Origin: Dryomyza anilis
Lineage: Eukaryota; Arthropoda; Insecta; Diptera; Dryomyzidae
Assembly: GCA_951804985.1 (NCBI GenBank)
Contig: OX638133.1
Location: 53,658,622-53,722,621 of the forward strand
Direction of reading: 5' to 3'
DNA: 64,000 nt
Under the pieces are notes generated by a model. It saw only the letters and a list, made by a program, of their open reading frames with translations. It did not search any database and was not told the DNA's origin. Positions 22,461-34,144 of the stretch are shown here, piece after piece; position 1 is the stretch's first letter; each line of letters opens with the position of its first letter. The position numbers and the translations under genes are program-made.

Positions 22461-23920
22461 GTAAGTAACCAACTCATTTTAGAAACATTACTTATAAATA
22501 TTTTGTGTAATATTACTTATATAAGCCTAATAATTAGTATGGCATCCGAAAACATATATTTTCAAATTAGTTCCCAATGACATGAAAATTTATAAATCTA
22601 ATTTTCATTCGGATTAAGTTATTCTTAGATCTATATCAAGTTTTATATTCAGAAATATGGCATCACAGGATCCGCGCGTATCATAATTATGACAGATTTT
22701 TCTGGTCTTTATTTGTTGGAATCTACATTTTTGTCTAAAAAATTAAAGTTCCCAGTCGAAAATGTGTTACCTTATACTTTGTAGCTACGACAGAATTCAT
22801 ACCACATCCTATCTTACTCAACATAATGGGATTGGTCGCTATTTTCGATGATGAATTTTCGTATTACAAGTAGAACGTAAGTTGCTCTGTCCACTTCATA
22901 ACATCATACATCCTAAAGAGCTGGAAATAGACTTTGTATACATGGTAGCTTTATATGTGTTGTTTATTTTTTAGCTTACAAAATATATTGATAAGTGATC
23001 AACCTTGGTTTCGATCTAGCAAACAGTGTATACATAAATGAAAGTAGCGTTCTTATGTCCTTCAATTATATATAATTGCGGCCAATTTTTTAAAATGCAA
23101 CGAAATTAAAAAACAGTTAAACCTGTGGAAAAAACCACGAGACAGTTTTACTGGTTCTGATTAGTTGAAACTGTTACTTCAGATATAAAACATGTTTAAA
23201 GTACACTTCTAAATATTTTGTAGTGAAATTAAAATAAAATAATAAACATATGTAGTAGAATGTCACTTATTTTTAAACACACATGTCTCACCCCATAGGA
23301 CTGTTTATTACGACTAACAAATAAGGTGTGCACAATTATATTGAATTTGAACAACGGAAAAATGTACTGCAAAGACATTGAAAATTGTACTAGGAGTTGA
23401 AATCTTAAATATTCTAAAATATTTCAAGTAAGCAATCTTGCGAGAAAAAAAGTTCTATGCAGGGACCGTAAATAAAGGTTATTCTTATTTTTTTTAATGA
23501 AAAAAATCAACGTGTTGTAAAATAGGTACGCAAGTTTTGAGAATGCAGAATCAATTATTTTCGCATGAAGAATTGAAATTTGCAATAATTTTGATTTTTA
23601 CAGCAAAAAAATCATAAAATAACGATTATTTTTAATTTTTATGTTTGCTTGCTCAGCAATAAAAATCAAATATCAATTTTTACTTTAAAAAATCAAAATT
23701 AAAAATTAATTTTTATTTTTTTGCTCAAGAATAACGATTATTTTTTGATTTATACTTTTTTTTTTACTCAAAAATAAAAATTAGGGTGCGGGGCGTTGTG
23801 CTTAATTTGTTGTGCAGCAAAAATAATGTTCTTGCGATGGAAACGATAGACTCTAAAACTAATTTGGTTGATGTTAGTGAACTGTTTCGATGGCTTACGT
23901 GTGATGGTGGTTCGCGTTAC

Positions 23921-24178
23921 TAATAATAATTTGGCTGAGCTGTGTGTGTTATATTTGTACGCAAAGTGGTTAATGTCGTTAATTAATGGTTAATGTAGTT
24001 TAAATCCGAAAGACGGGGTAAGAGCATATGTTAGTAATGTTTTATCCTCGTAGGTTAGCCAAGAGGCAGCGAAGTAATAATAATTTTTATTGTTGATGTT
24101 GACAGTCGCTGGGATCGAAAAGGGGACCTTTTAGCTCGTGATCCAACGCACATACCAATCGCGCCACCGACGCTACAG
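23921..24178 (-). mobile_element. tRNA-derived SINE, copy 1
   Basis: Read on the minus strand, the head from 24178 has a tRNA-like start (GGTGGCGCGATTGGTATGTG) and a degenerate B box (TTTTCGATCCC). The body has the shared phrases GCTGTGTGTGTTATATTTGTAC (here read on +), and the tail is a run of ATTATT. Such elements are transcribed by RNA polymerase III and copied by a partner LINE. Confidence 0.6.
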
Positions 24179-24295
24179 TATGACCTACTACCAAAATATT
24201 TTCATCCAACAAAGTTCCAATGATGAACTTGGGTGATTTTGTAATCCCACTGGAACAGATTCACCCAAAAATATAGTACAATGACACACCTGCAT

Positions 24296-24362
24296 ATAAT
24301 AATAATAGTTTGGAACTACAGTCCTATTAGAACGTAGGCCGAGTTCTCTGACTACAATACCG
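24296..24362 (-). mobile_element. tRNA-derived SINE, 3' tail fragment
   Basis: Only the tail and the adjoining phrase TTTGGAACTACAGTCCTATT are present, matching the same part of copies 3 and 4 in the same orientation. Confidence 0.55.
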
Positions 24363-25038
24363 TATAGATAAATCACCGATGAAAGTCTAATGAACTTGTC
24401 TACTCAGGGTTGGCCGAGTCTTAGACGAAGACCTATGAACCATGACTTGGAAGCTCAAGGTTGGTCGAGTCTTGGGCGAAGACTAATTCACCCAAGCTTG
24501 GCTAAGCATTGGCTACGTTGTCAAGTCTGGCAGTTCCTACATGTACTGTTATTGAATGCATCGGTACCTCAAAAATAACTTAATATTAATAGTATATTAA
24601 AATTAGAGTGTTATGCTTACATCCCCAGATTTCAAACAAGAACATTAGATTTCCTGACCTTCCTAGTTGTGATACTTTCAATAACAAAGAGTTTTTTCTT
24701 AACGAAATTTGTTTTCAAGTTTTACCTATTACTGGCCCATATTAATGTTAATATTGACCACAATCCAACGTGGACCATCAAAGGTGTTCATTAACATTAC
24801 CCAAATTTGTATTTGAGTCTATCGTTTTCACGTCAAAACATCATTTTACGCACAACGCCCCGCACCCTAAGTTTTATGTTTGAGTAAAAAAAGTATAAAT
24901 CAACAATAATCGTTATTCTTGAGCAAAAAAAAAAAAAAAATTAAAATTTTTATTTTTGAATTTGAAAATAAAAATTGAAATTTGACTTTTATTTCTGAGC
25001 AAAATTTTAAAAATCAAAAATAATCGTTATTACTGAAG

Positions 25039-25406
25039 CAGAGAGTATTGATTTTCAATAGAGATTCCTTCCGAGTTTGCTGGCGTCGCTGCCGAAAACA
25101 TTGGTTATGTGGATGTGGAATTTTACAGATTGAAGTTAACAGAGGAAAACAGTGCACAAAACTGGATCTGTCCGCGAATAATTTGCAACCAAACTTAATA
25201 AGATATTTTGAATTCCAACGCCTTATAAATTTTAATTATTTTTCTAGCCAAAAATGTGGCAGAAAACATCAGAATATTGATTTGAAAATGTGTCTATTGA
25301 CAACATTTTCGTTTCAATTTCCACATAACCAATGTTTGAATTTATTTGACAAAAGTGGCAGCGAAACCACCTGTATAGAAACTCTATATCAAATGTATAC
25401 TCTCTG
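25039..25406. mobile_element. Small hAT-like MITE (368 bp)
   Basis: The ends are CAGAGAGTAT and ATACTCTCTG, flanked by ACTGAAG (25032-25038) and ACTGAAC (25407-25413), a 7-bp near-duplicate. Internal arms repeat TCGCTGCC and AACATTGGTTATGTGGA in inverse order. Its + strand ORF of 119 codons is a by-product. Confidence 0.55.
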
Positions 25407-25510
25407 ACTGAACAAAAAAAAGTTTTGCTCAAAAATAATTTTTAATTTTGATTTTTTTGTATATTACTCGTAACTATTACATTCCCTGGTTCTATGTAAT
25501 AGGATTTTTG

Positions 25511-25512
<2 letters not shown>

Positions 25513-25537
<25 letters not shown>
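25513..25537. repeat. (AT)n microsatellite
   Basis: An uninterrupted run of about twelve AT units. Confidence 0.9.
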
Positions 25538-25543
<6 letters not shown>

Positions 25544-25779
25544 CGAGTTATAGATTATTTTATACAACAATAAAAACATATGTATCATTTGTGTTTTAAG
25601 TTTTATAACAAATTTTATTGAATAAAGTAACACCAACAAAATTAAATACAATTAAGAACAAAAATTATAATAGAATAAAAAGTATTATGAAAAGTATATA
25701 TCAAAGTATTGACAAACTAGAATCTTTGACAAGATCGTCTAACAAGTATGTTTAACAAAGTTAATTTTAATAAAGTTTT

Positions 25780-26340
25780 TCATACATAACATTTATCCAT
25801 CCGCTTCTGAAACAGATTAAAGTTGGAATAACACTCTTGGCTTTCGAGTTCTTGAAGATCGTCGTAATGTTTTAGAAGGTTCTGAATTCTGGCGGCTTCT
25901 TTATCGATCTGGGAGTAGCGTTGATCTGGTATGCCCATAGTTCTACTTGCGTATGCTTTAGGTCGCTCCTGACCATTCAATAAACGGTGGGACAACACTG
26001 CATCCAAACCTTTTTTACTGGCATTGGTAGCCAAAATTAATGTTAGCTTAGGATCATAAGGCATTAACACCTGTGGAGAAACTAAAATCTTTTTAATATC
26101 ATTATGTGCCGCATTTACTTCTGCAGACCAATAAAATGATTTTGCTTTAATAAGTAATCACGTAATGGTCTTTCCCGTGTAGCTAGATCAGGAGTGTATG
26201 CACTGTAATATGACGCTTTAACCAAAAACAACTACAACTCTTCAAACGAGGTTGGCTTCGGATCGTTCAAAATAGCAACCCCCAAATTCAAAAGTGACAT
26301 AACACGCACCTCACTTTTGTATGCGAGTCTTGAATGTTTC
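25780..26340 (-). pseudogene. Ty3/gypsy pol fragment (RT end and RNase H start)
   Basis: The minus strand encodes LMPYDPKLTLILATNASKKG and AVLSHRLLNGQERPKAYASR, followed by a QRYSQIDKEA phrase. This is the start of a Ty3/gypsy RNase H domain, with the usual catalytic Asp here replaced by Asn (ATNAS). In another frame upstream (26080-26330) come TRERPL and NHFYWSAEVNAAHNDIKKIL, the RT thumb/connection. At least one frameshift and stops separate the parts. It differs from the gypsy element at 51-58 kb and resembles the Mag-type pol of insects. An isolated remnant in RpL19 intron 2, antisense to the gene. Confidence 0.75.
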
Positions 26341-26797
26341 GGTGCAAAATAATAGTAGTGCTAGCGCATATGTTACAAATCGAAATATTTTTATATAGTT
26401 ACTGAATTGAAAGTTTGCTTTTGTATTAGTGAGATTAATTTGAACAAATTTGTAAAATATTTAATATATTTTTTTATGTTTTGATTGAATATAGGACCCA
26501 CATAACCACGTTCTAATAAAACCCCAAAAAATGCTTTAAATTGTATCCTGTTAAAAATAATACTTTTGAAAGTATTCAAAAATTTTAAGGATATCGTTTA
26601 TTGCTTAACTAAAATATAAAATAATACAAAGATTGTGCAAAAAAAAACATGAAACTCCTGAGTAAAATGAAAAAATATATCAAAAATCCACTTGTTTGAA
26701 GTTGACTGACATATGATTTGAGTGAACATTTCAATGACATGCATCAAAGTAAATACAAATTTTAGTATGCAGATCGATAGATTAACCATTAAAGAAC

Positions 26798-27188
26798 AAT
26801 TGAAGCGTTGGGTGCTATAAGGGCGTTAGGCATCATATCGTCCTTTTTGCAATATTCACACCGAATGATCCCAGCAGTGTCTTCTACCATTCTGTTTTTT
26901 GTCGTTTTATGCAATAAGGGCGTTATCTCCATACAACAAATATTATTTTTCATATATAAGGGCGTATAAATTATTTATTTTAATTAATTATTTTAAATAT
27001 TAATAGGAGTTCTAAAACAAATTTGGAAAATGATTAATAAAGCTAAAAGTTCAGATTTTAATGGAAAATTTGAATTAATAATATCGGTTCATTACTTTTT
27101 GAGATACGGACATTCAAAAACTTTAAACGCAAATATCTCAAAACTTACTTTTTCACATAACGCCCTTATTGCACCCAACGCTTCAATT
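26798..27188. mobile_element. TIR element (about 390 bp)
   Basis: The left end is TTGAAGCGTTGGGTGCTATA and the right end complements to TTGAAGCGTTGGGTGCAATA, each followed by AGGGCGTTA. No ORF. The superfamily is not fixed, since no clear target duplication is visible outside AATT. Confidence 0.6.
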
Positions 27189-27645
27189 CATAGAATAACT
27201 TTTTTTCTGGGAGAAAATCACAAATAAATTTTTAGACGTAGCAAAATATTACAACAAATCTTAAGTTTCTTCATGACTATCTGCCTGGCCAAATTTTTAA
27301 AATGTGTTAAAAATATAGAAGAATTGTACGTCATTTTAATCACCAATTTCCAATATATGTAATAATAAAAATACATTGTTGTTCTTATGCTGCAACGCGA
27401 CCAAAAATGCAATAGCCTAATTTAAAGGTGCTCACTACTTTTTTTTTGCACACAGGTGTATTCGTGTGTTGCTTACAACATAAAGGAAATTATAATATTA
27501 AAAAATAGATATTTTTATTTCGAATCGAATTTTTGTTTATTTGGAACAGAAGTTATTTAATTTGCGAGAACGACGAAATTTATAAGAAATTGTATAGTGC
27601 ACATTATAAATATCAGTAAGATATAGAGCAACCTTTAGTGCGTGT

Positions 27646-27802
27646 GATAATAATAATAATAGTTTGGCGCTACAGTCCTGTATAGAACTTCGGCCGAGCT
27701 CTCTCACCATTTGAGCTGTGCGTGTTATATTTGTACTCAACGTGGTGGGACCTACAGTTTATTGCCGAACCGAACGGCCGGTGAGAGCTTTTCATTCAAG
27801 TA
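27646..27802 (-). mobile_element. tRNA-derived SINE, copy 2 (head missing)
   Basis: A TAATAATAATAAT tail, then AGTTTGGCGCTACAGTCCTG, CCGAGCTCTCTCACCATTT, and GTGAGAGCTTTTCAT, all shared with the copies at 28391 and 28901. The tRNA-like head beyond is absent. Confidence 0.65.
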
Positions 27803-28390
27803 TACTTGGGCGGAAACAAACTGAACAATAAAAAAAAACAGGTCACATAGTACAATCCATTCTCGAGTAATACGCGTCCTTATGTATACAACTCTGAATT
27901 ATAGATGCATGTATACGATTAATGTTTTAAAAAACTTATTTACTTATTCGATATTGTTTACAATGTTATCTATGATGTAAGTAATGAAGTCTATGAAATA
28001 AGTAATCGTTAGTCGGTTTAGTTATATTATATTAGTTATGCTAAAAGTTCAGAATCCCGTCGTATCTAATATATGCCGCGCTTTTTTTTAGTTAAACTAA
28101 TCGAGTTGACGTTTATACTGAAATGAATTCTTTCACTATGTTTCTGAGCAAAAATCTAATTTATATATTTGAAGCTACAACATATTTTCATACCACATCC
28201 ATATTTGATGTTTTTTGTCAAATTAAAAATAATTAAATATTTATATATTTCCAAAGAAAAATAATTTGAAAGTAATAATTCTATAATCTCCGTAATATTA
28301 AAATTAATTTTTAAAAATAAAATACTCTACTATAGATATATGGATCGAGCAAGGCATTGCTCACATGTCAAAGGTTCCCTAATGAAGGAT

Positions 28391-28562
28391 AATATAATAA
28401 TAATAGTTTGGCGCTACAGTCCTATAAGAACTTAGGCCGAGCTCTCTCACCATTTTGAGCTGTGCGTGTTATATTTGTACTGAAAGTGGTGGGATCTTCA
28501 GTTTATTGCCGAATCCGAACGGCGGGTGAGAGCTTTTCATCGGCAAGGTTTTACTCTCCTAC
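28391..28562 (-). mobile_element. tRNA-derived SINE, copy 3 (head missing)
   Basis: Same tail and body as copy 2 with few differences (GGATCTTCAG for GGACCTACAG). It ends at TTTTACTCTCCTACC without the tRNA-related part. Confidence 0.65.
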
Positions 28563-28900
28563 CGCTCCTACATGAACCATACATTTCTCTAATTTTCAAA
28601 CTGTATTTTGTAAATTTTTATAAATTTTAGTTTTAGATAAATAAAATGTTAAATTGTTTTTCGTGCACTCTAAAATTTTTAGATTTAGCAAAGTAAAATT
28701 AGCGTTAAAATTTTTTCTGAATCCAAATTATTGCTAAAATTGAAATTTATTTTTTATTAGTGTTGAAGTTTTAGCATTAGTAAATGTTTGGAATCCGGCC
28801 CCCTGGTCTTAATTTCGATTTAGCGATGTCCGTCTGTATGTTGAAATCCCTACTACTTAAAAAAATTAAGAGTTAGATCAATGAAATCAAAGAAGTTAAT

Positions 28901-29192
28901 ATAATAATAGTTTGGCACTACAGTCCTATAAGAACCATTTTGAGTTGTGCGTGTTATATTTGTACTCAAAGTGGTGGGATCTACAGTTTATTGCCGAATC
29001 CGAACGGCGGGTGAGAGCTTTTTCATAGGCAATGTTTTACTCTCGTAGGTTTGCCATTTACTGCCGAGAGGTAGCGCGGTATAGAAAAATGGTTCTATGA
29101 AAAGATGTTGTTAGCCCCAGTCCAAGCTTGAACCGGGGACCTTTCGGCTCGCAGTCCATCGCACTAACCTTATATATCTACGCTGCCTCAAC
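28901..29192 (-). mobile_element. tRNA-derived SINE, copy 4 (full length)
   Basis: The most complete copy. On the minus strand it starts near 29190 with a tRNA-like head containing an A-box-like TAAGGTTAGTGCG and a good B box, GGTTCAAGC. It passes through a body with CTACCTCTCGGCAG-like sequence and ends in ATTATTAT at 28901. A short piece of the body found in copies 2 and 3 is missing (GAACCATTTTGAG). About 290 bp. Confidence 0.65.
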
Positions 29193-29354
29193 CATTATTA
29201 CTTTATACTGGCGTAAGTGAACTTTTATGATCAAATATATATTGACTTTATGCTCAAATATATAAAAATAATGTTTCCCGACTTGTTGTTAAAATTGTAC
29301 ATATGGGTATCAAATGAATGGACATTTTTCAGATATTGCAAGTTTATCCTGGTG

Positions 29355-29436
29355 ACACATATGAGATAATATGGGGTTACCGCCCATATTATCTCATATG
29401 TGTACTGTATTTATATTCGGTTTAGACCGAATATAA
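29355..29436. repeat. Two adjacent perfect hairpins
   Basis: The first has a 21-bp perfect stem (29355-29375 with 29383-29403; ACACATATGAGATAATATGG) and a 7-base loop. The second follows within 10 bases: TTATATTCGGT, a 4-base loop, then ACCGAATATAA. These could be remnants of foldback elements or structured in the RpL19 pre-mRNA. No evidence for a microRNA beyond the stem. Confidence 0.7.
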
Positions 29437-29771
29437 CTTTCATAATTCTTACTAACTTCATCACACCAGCTCACATTTCCTCTACTTAAAAATTACCTAA
29501 CCTTCCTTACTGGTTTATTTTCAATTGGGGTTGACTACGCACAGTTGAAGTTGAATGCGCACAGTGGAGTATAGTTTTTATAATTTTTTTTATATTTGTG
29601 TTTATTATTGTGTACATTATCTGTTATAGAGATCTGTGAGACACACATCTACACCGAAAGCAAAACGTTATTCATAACCAGGGCTCGGATTTTGATGACC
29701 TAAAAATGACCTTTAAAACGACAAAAATGACCTAAAAATTATTTTTACAAAAAAGCATAAACCGAGTTTTA

Positions 29772-30012
29772 GGGCCCTATTATGACTGGCGAAGCGAATG
29801 TAGTTGGCGAAGCGAACGTAAAATAGCTATCACAGCATCCATTCGCCAGACTTCATTCGCCAGAAAAAAGGAAACTAAAACGAATGTAAAAATCAGGAGA
29901 ACGTAGAAATCATTCGCCTGAACTTCATACGTCTGGCGAATGGATGCTGTGAAGCTTTATTCGTTCGTTCGCTTCGCCAAGTTAATTCGCTTCGCCAGTC
30001 ATAATAGGCCCC
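29772..30012. mobile_element. Palindromic MITE (241 bp), TSD TTA
   Basis: Ends GGGCCCTATTATGACTGGCG and, complemented, GGGGCCTATTATGACTGGCG, both followed by AAGCGAA. The arms pair over about 100 bases and TTA lies on both sides (29769-29771, 30013-30015), PIF/Harbinger-like. End fragments of the same family lie at 34087-34140, 39970-40020 and 40801-40855. Confidence 0.75.
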
Positions 30013-30704
30013 TTAGCTAATACAGTTAATATACAGTTGTCAGTTGTTACCTAAATTACATATTCTATTGAAAGCTGATGCAGCAAAATAATTAGTTCTA
30101 CTATATGGCAGATAAAAAAGAGTATTCCCATTTCTACTACTTCTACAATTGTGGTTAAAAGTAATATAGTTAGGAAGCTCTTATTATACCTGTCATTAAT
30201 TGATGTATTTAAGTTATATCGGCAATCTGTCTACGTTCGCCAAGAAACTTTAAATTTAGTAGTTTCAGACGATATTCATATGGAGGAAGATGTAAGTTAT
30301 TACTTAATTAAAACCCTTGAGAGCGAATCGTAGGATTTTTTTCTATATTGAATATGTACATTGTAAAAAAGACACTTCAAGAATTTTATATCCATATCTT
30401 TAATAACGGCTTTTCTTTCTAAATTTCAAATTAAACGAATGTACTAAAATAAGAGCTACCTATGTAGGAAACGTCAGGCATGACAACATACATAGCGTAA
30501 GACATAGCCAACCTTGGCCGACCAAGGCTTGGCTGATTAGACTTTACCCAAGTCTCAACCATGATTGGGTACCCAAGTCTTGGATAACTAATATTTTTCA
30601 TAAGTCACCAACCATAAGTCACCAACACATTTAATATATCTTGTTGAATGGACATTTAGCCAAGACCAGCGTCCAAATCATACTTCAATTCAAAAAACAA
30701 TAAA

Positions 30705-30790
30705 AAAAAATCCGATTGGGACTCGAACCCGGATTTTCTGCGTACAAATCCGGAGCTCTACCCGTTATGCTATTAAGCTCACTTGTTTGA
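30705..30790 (-). mobile_element. tRNA-like sequence, probable SINE head
   Basis: On the minus strand: TAGCATAACGGGTAGAGC (A-box-like), then ATCCGGGTTCGAGTCCCAAT (B box GGTTCGAGTCC intact) and an oligo-T. The acceptor arms do not pair and the anticodon region is not convincing, so a tRNA-derived repeat is preferred to a tRNA gene. Confidence 0.5.
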
Positions 30791-30883
30791 GCATTTTAAA
30801 AATGTCTGTCACATCAGAAATAAATTGTCAAATTAGAAAAAAAAATCATAAATTTTGTTTTTGAACCAAAAATCTCACACGAG

Positions 30884-30960
30884 ACAAGTTAGCTGCGTAG
30901 TCTAACGGGGAGAGCAGTGGACTTTAACGTCGAAGTGAGGAGATCGTTTACCAAGCTTCT
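30884..30960 (+). mobile_element. tRNA-like sequence 2, degenerate
   Basis: GTAGTCTAACGGGGAGAGCA resembles a tRNA D-arm with A box; the expected B box (GATCGTTTACC) is degenerate. The A-box wording matches the one at 30.75 kb in opposite orientation. Probably a second, older SINE head. Confidence 0.35.
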
Positions 30961-32717
30961 GACGACAAAAATTTTTAAATTATATAAAATAAAATGGGAT
31001 TGGAAATTGTATGAAGTGAATAAGAAATAAAATAATACAGACGAATATAATAAAATAGTAAAATGGAAGAAAAAAAAATGAAAAGGAAAGTAATATATTT
31101 GTTTTTGCATTTTTTACATTAAATTGAAATGAACAGTATTGGTTCAATTTTGTTTTCTTGCATTGGGCCAAACCTTTGATCCCAGTTGTGCGCCCTAGTT
31201 ATCATCGCAAGGTTTGACCAGACATGGGCCAACTCTTGATTTCGTAAATGGCCCAGAGTTGAGTACTATTGGCGTAAGGCTGGGCCAACATTGGAATTTA
31301 TTAACTTGCGATGCCATATAGTTGGTTTCAACTCCACTGCAGAGTTGGAAGTAATGAAGACAAAAATTGACCAAAGATGCAAAGTATCAAGAAAATCTAC
31401 GAATTCTACTAATAATGACCTACAATTTAAAATAGTTAAAAAAAAATACCTAAATACTAAAAAAAGCCAAAATATGACAACTGTATAAAAAAAAAGTGAA
31501 ATGTCATCAAAATCCGAGCCCTGTTCATAACTATGTTTTCAATTACGACGTGAATGAAAATCTTCCGACAACGTATCGTAGTCGATTCTAACCAGAGCTC
31601 TCGATTTCTTACGAGTATTTTCGAGTAGCCCGGGTACCCGGGTAGTTCAAATACTCGAAAAACCCGGGTATTAAATGTTCGAGCTACCCGGGTAGTTTGT
31701 TCGTTCGTTTGTTCGAGCTATTCGAGTAGCTCGTTTGTTCGAGTAGCTCGATTGCTCGATCGTTGTTCGAGCTTCGAGTAGCTCGTTCGTTCGTTTGTTC
31801 GATTGACGATTGTTCATTTGATCGCTTGTTAATTTGTCTGTCCGTTCGTTTACTTGATGTGGGAGTTGGTCGGAAGTGGTTGGTAAAATGTGGGTGGACA
31901 AAAGTGGGTGTGTGGGCGTAAAGTAATAAAAAAGACCCCTTTGGGGGGACCTGGACCAATTCAAAGGGTACCATTAGCCTTCTAATGATGTCCGCTATCG
32001 ATTTCCGAAATAAAATTTTTGGGTCATAAATGGGTTTTTGACCCCCTTTTGGGGGTCATGGACCACTCCAAAGGGTACCATTAGTCTTCTAATGAGGTTC
32101 GCTATCCATTTCCGCAATAAAAAAATGTTTGGACAAAAAGTGGTTTTTGACCCCCTTTTTTTCGATCTTTTTATCACTTTCCGCCCACTTTTGCCTACCC
32201 ACCCACTTTTGTCCACCCACATTTTTCCAACCACTTCCGACCAACTCCCACATCAAGCAAACGAACGGACAGACAAATTAACAAGCGATCAAATGAACAA
32301 ACGAACGAGCTACTCGAACAACGGTCGAGCTACTCGAACAACGGACGAGCAATCGACCTACTCGAACAAACGAGCTACTCGAATAGCTCGAACAAATGAA
32401 CGAACAAATTACCCGGGTAGCTCGAACATTTAATACCCGGGTTTTTCGAGTATTTGAACAACCCGGGTATTACGAAAAACCGTTCATTTTTCAAGAGTTA
32501 AAAAAAAATTAAGATATTCCCCAGCCGGTGAAGTTTTTGCATTGGTTGAATATATCTGTAATTTATTTGTGCAGAAATATGTAAATAACTTTTATTTAAA
32601 TAATTTTGGTGCTATCTTTAGATATTTGTTAACATGTTATAAATAAAAATATAGTTAATTAAAGTGTGTTTTGTTTTTAATTAATTCTTTTCCCCGATGA
32701 AAAAAGTGGTGGAATTT

Positions 32718-32927
32718 TTTCACAATACCTATTTTCCACCAAGGGTAAAAATTCCCTGAGGAATTTTATTCACGATAAGAAAACGGGTAATTTTTCCTCC
32801 AAATGTTGTTCATGATACGTAGTTTTTTTTAGGGAAACATTTTTTCCCTTTTCGAATATTGTTCACAATACCTATTTTCCACCAAGGGTAAAAATTCCCT
32901 GAGGAATTTTATTCACGATAAGGCTGA
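32718..32927. repeat. Direct repeat of about 60 bp, two copies within P1
   Basis: TTCACAATACCTATTTTCCA and the following 40 bases (to TTCACGATAAG) occur twice about 150 bp apart. Each contains the short palindrome AAATTCCCTGAGGAATTT. Same arrangement in P2 at about 38602-38807. Confidence 0.75.
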
Positions 32928-33652
32928 ATAATTAAAATTCCGTAGTAGAGATGGGCATGTGAGTGAGTTTTGACTCACGCTCACGAAATAATTTTTCTAA
33001 TCACGCACACTCACAACCACGTGAGCAAAATTAAGATTCAATCACGCGTGATTTCGCGTGAATCACGTTAAATCACGTTTTTTTTGCTATTGTTTTCAGA
33101 ATGCGTAAAAATACATTTGCAATGTTGGTGAGATTGATCGACCGAGCGTGGCACCTCCAATACACCTACATCTTTAAAACGCAATAATGATGTCAGGGAT
33201 TTTGATAAAATATATCTCAATTTTTAGCGGAGATAGAAATGTGAAAGACGTTCGATGTGCTGCTCATAGAGAAATATAAAAGTTGCATCAAAGAAAAGAA
33301 TTATCAATAAAAGAATGGTACGGAGTAGAATTTACCAGGGATGAATTGATATTGTGAAAAACTATTTTTGAAACGATTTTTTTGGTTACTACGTTTATAA
33401 ACACTAAATTGACATGACCCCCACAAAAATTGACTAGCCCATACTAAGTACGGGGGTTAGATCCATTGTTGGCTGAAACCTTGCATTCCTTATTCTGAGT
33501 TGAAGAAGGAATGGGTAGAAGGGTTTGATTTATTACAGTTCTGAATAGTGGGCAACGCATTCTGAGTTCAAGGAGTGGTCATACTTGTTCTATAGTTCAA
33601 CAAAAAATATAGAAAAATTAAAAGTGATATTTTTTTATTTTATGGGACCTAT

Positions 33653-34085
33653 CATGGTTGAAGTATATACAGGTTAAGTAATCTTTAACATTCAGGCGCC
33701 ATTTACTTTTTTTTTGAAAACTGTTTGAAAGTTTCAACATTTGTTTACGAAAAATTTAAAGCAGAACATCAATGCTTTGTTTACAATTTCACAAAATTAA
33801 CAAAAACTCAAAATTTTAACATCAACAAAACTCAACATTTAAAAACGTTTTAAGATCTCCAGTACTTCAAAATGAACCATCGTGTATTTAGAATGTAAAA
33901 TATTTAATTTTTACAGTGAAATTTTAATAAAATAGTGAAAATTAAGTGCAAAAAACATAACATTTAAATAAATTTTAAAAGAACAATTAAATGTTTTATT
34001 TTCAATATTTTTTTCTTGACATTCTCAACATTCTGTATGCCAACTATCTGTCTAAATGAACTAACCTGTATATACTTCAACGATG
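33653..34085. mobile_element. C element (hAT-like MITE), intact copy in P1
   Basis: TIRs CATGGTTGAAGTATATACAG and complement. Flanks GGACCTAT (33645-33652) and GACCCTAT (34086-34093), 8 bp with one mismatch. Copies at 39535-39967 (part of P2), 41474-41907 (opposite orientation; flanks GATTGTAT and GTTTGTAC) and 16300-18082 (split). Confidence 0.8.
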
Positions 34086-34144
34086 GACCCTATAATGATT
34101 GGCGAAGCGAACGTCTTGGCGGAGCGAATGCAATTTGGTACACT

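Larger units (their letters stand above)
23570..25440. mobile_element. Foldback element with long A/T-rich arms
   Basis: AGGGTGCGGGGCGTTGTGC at 23784 and its complement at 24850-24869 form the inner part of an inverted repeat. The match continues outwards for 150 bases or more (GCTCAAGAATAACGATTATT on one arm, complemented on the other). The space between holds two SINE pieces and unassigned sequence with no ORF. The right arm is interrupted by the small hAT-like element at 25039-25406. Confidence 0.55.
29679..31523. mobile_element. hAT-type non-autonomous transposon 1 (1845 bp)
   Basis: TIRs CAGGGCTCGGATTTTGATGA and the exact complement at the right end; flanked by TTCATAAC on both sides (29671-29678 and 31524-31531), a perfect 8-bp target duplication, the hallmark of hAT elements. 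No transposase is present. It holds a TTA-flanked MITE at 29772-30012 and two tRNA-like stretches near 30.7 and 30.9 kb. Confidence 0.85.

Noticed and set aside
30705..30790. A functional tRNA gene on the minus strand
   Set aside because: A- and B-box-like words are present but the acceptor stem does not pair and no convincing anticodon loop forms, so a SINE head is more likely.
31671..32433. Arg/Thr-rich ORFs in the hAT foldback arms
   Set aside because: They are translations of the repeated arm words and mirror each other on the two arms, so they reflect the inverted repeat and not a protein.
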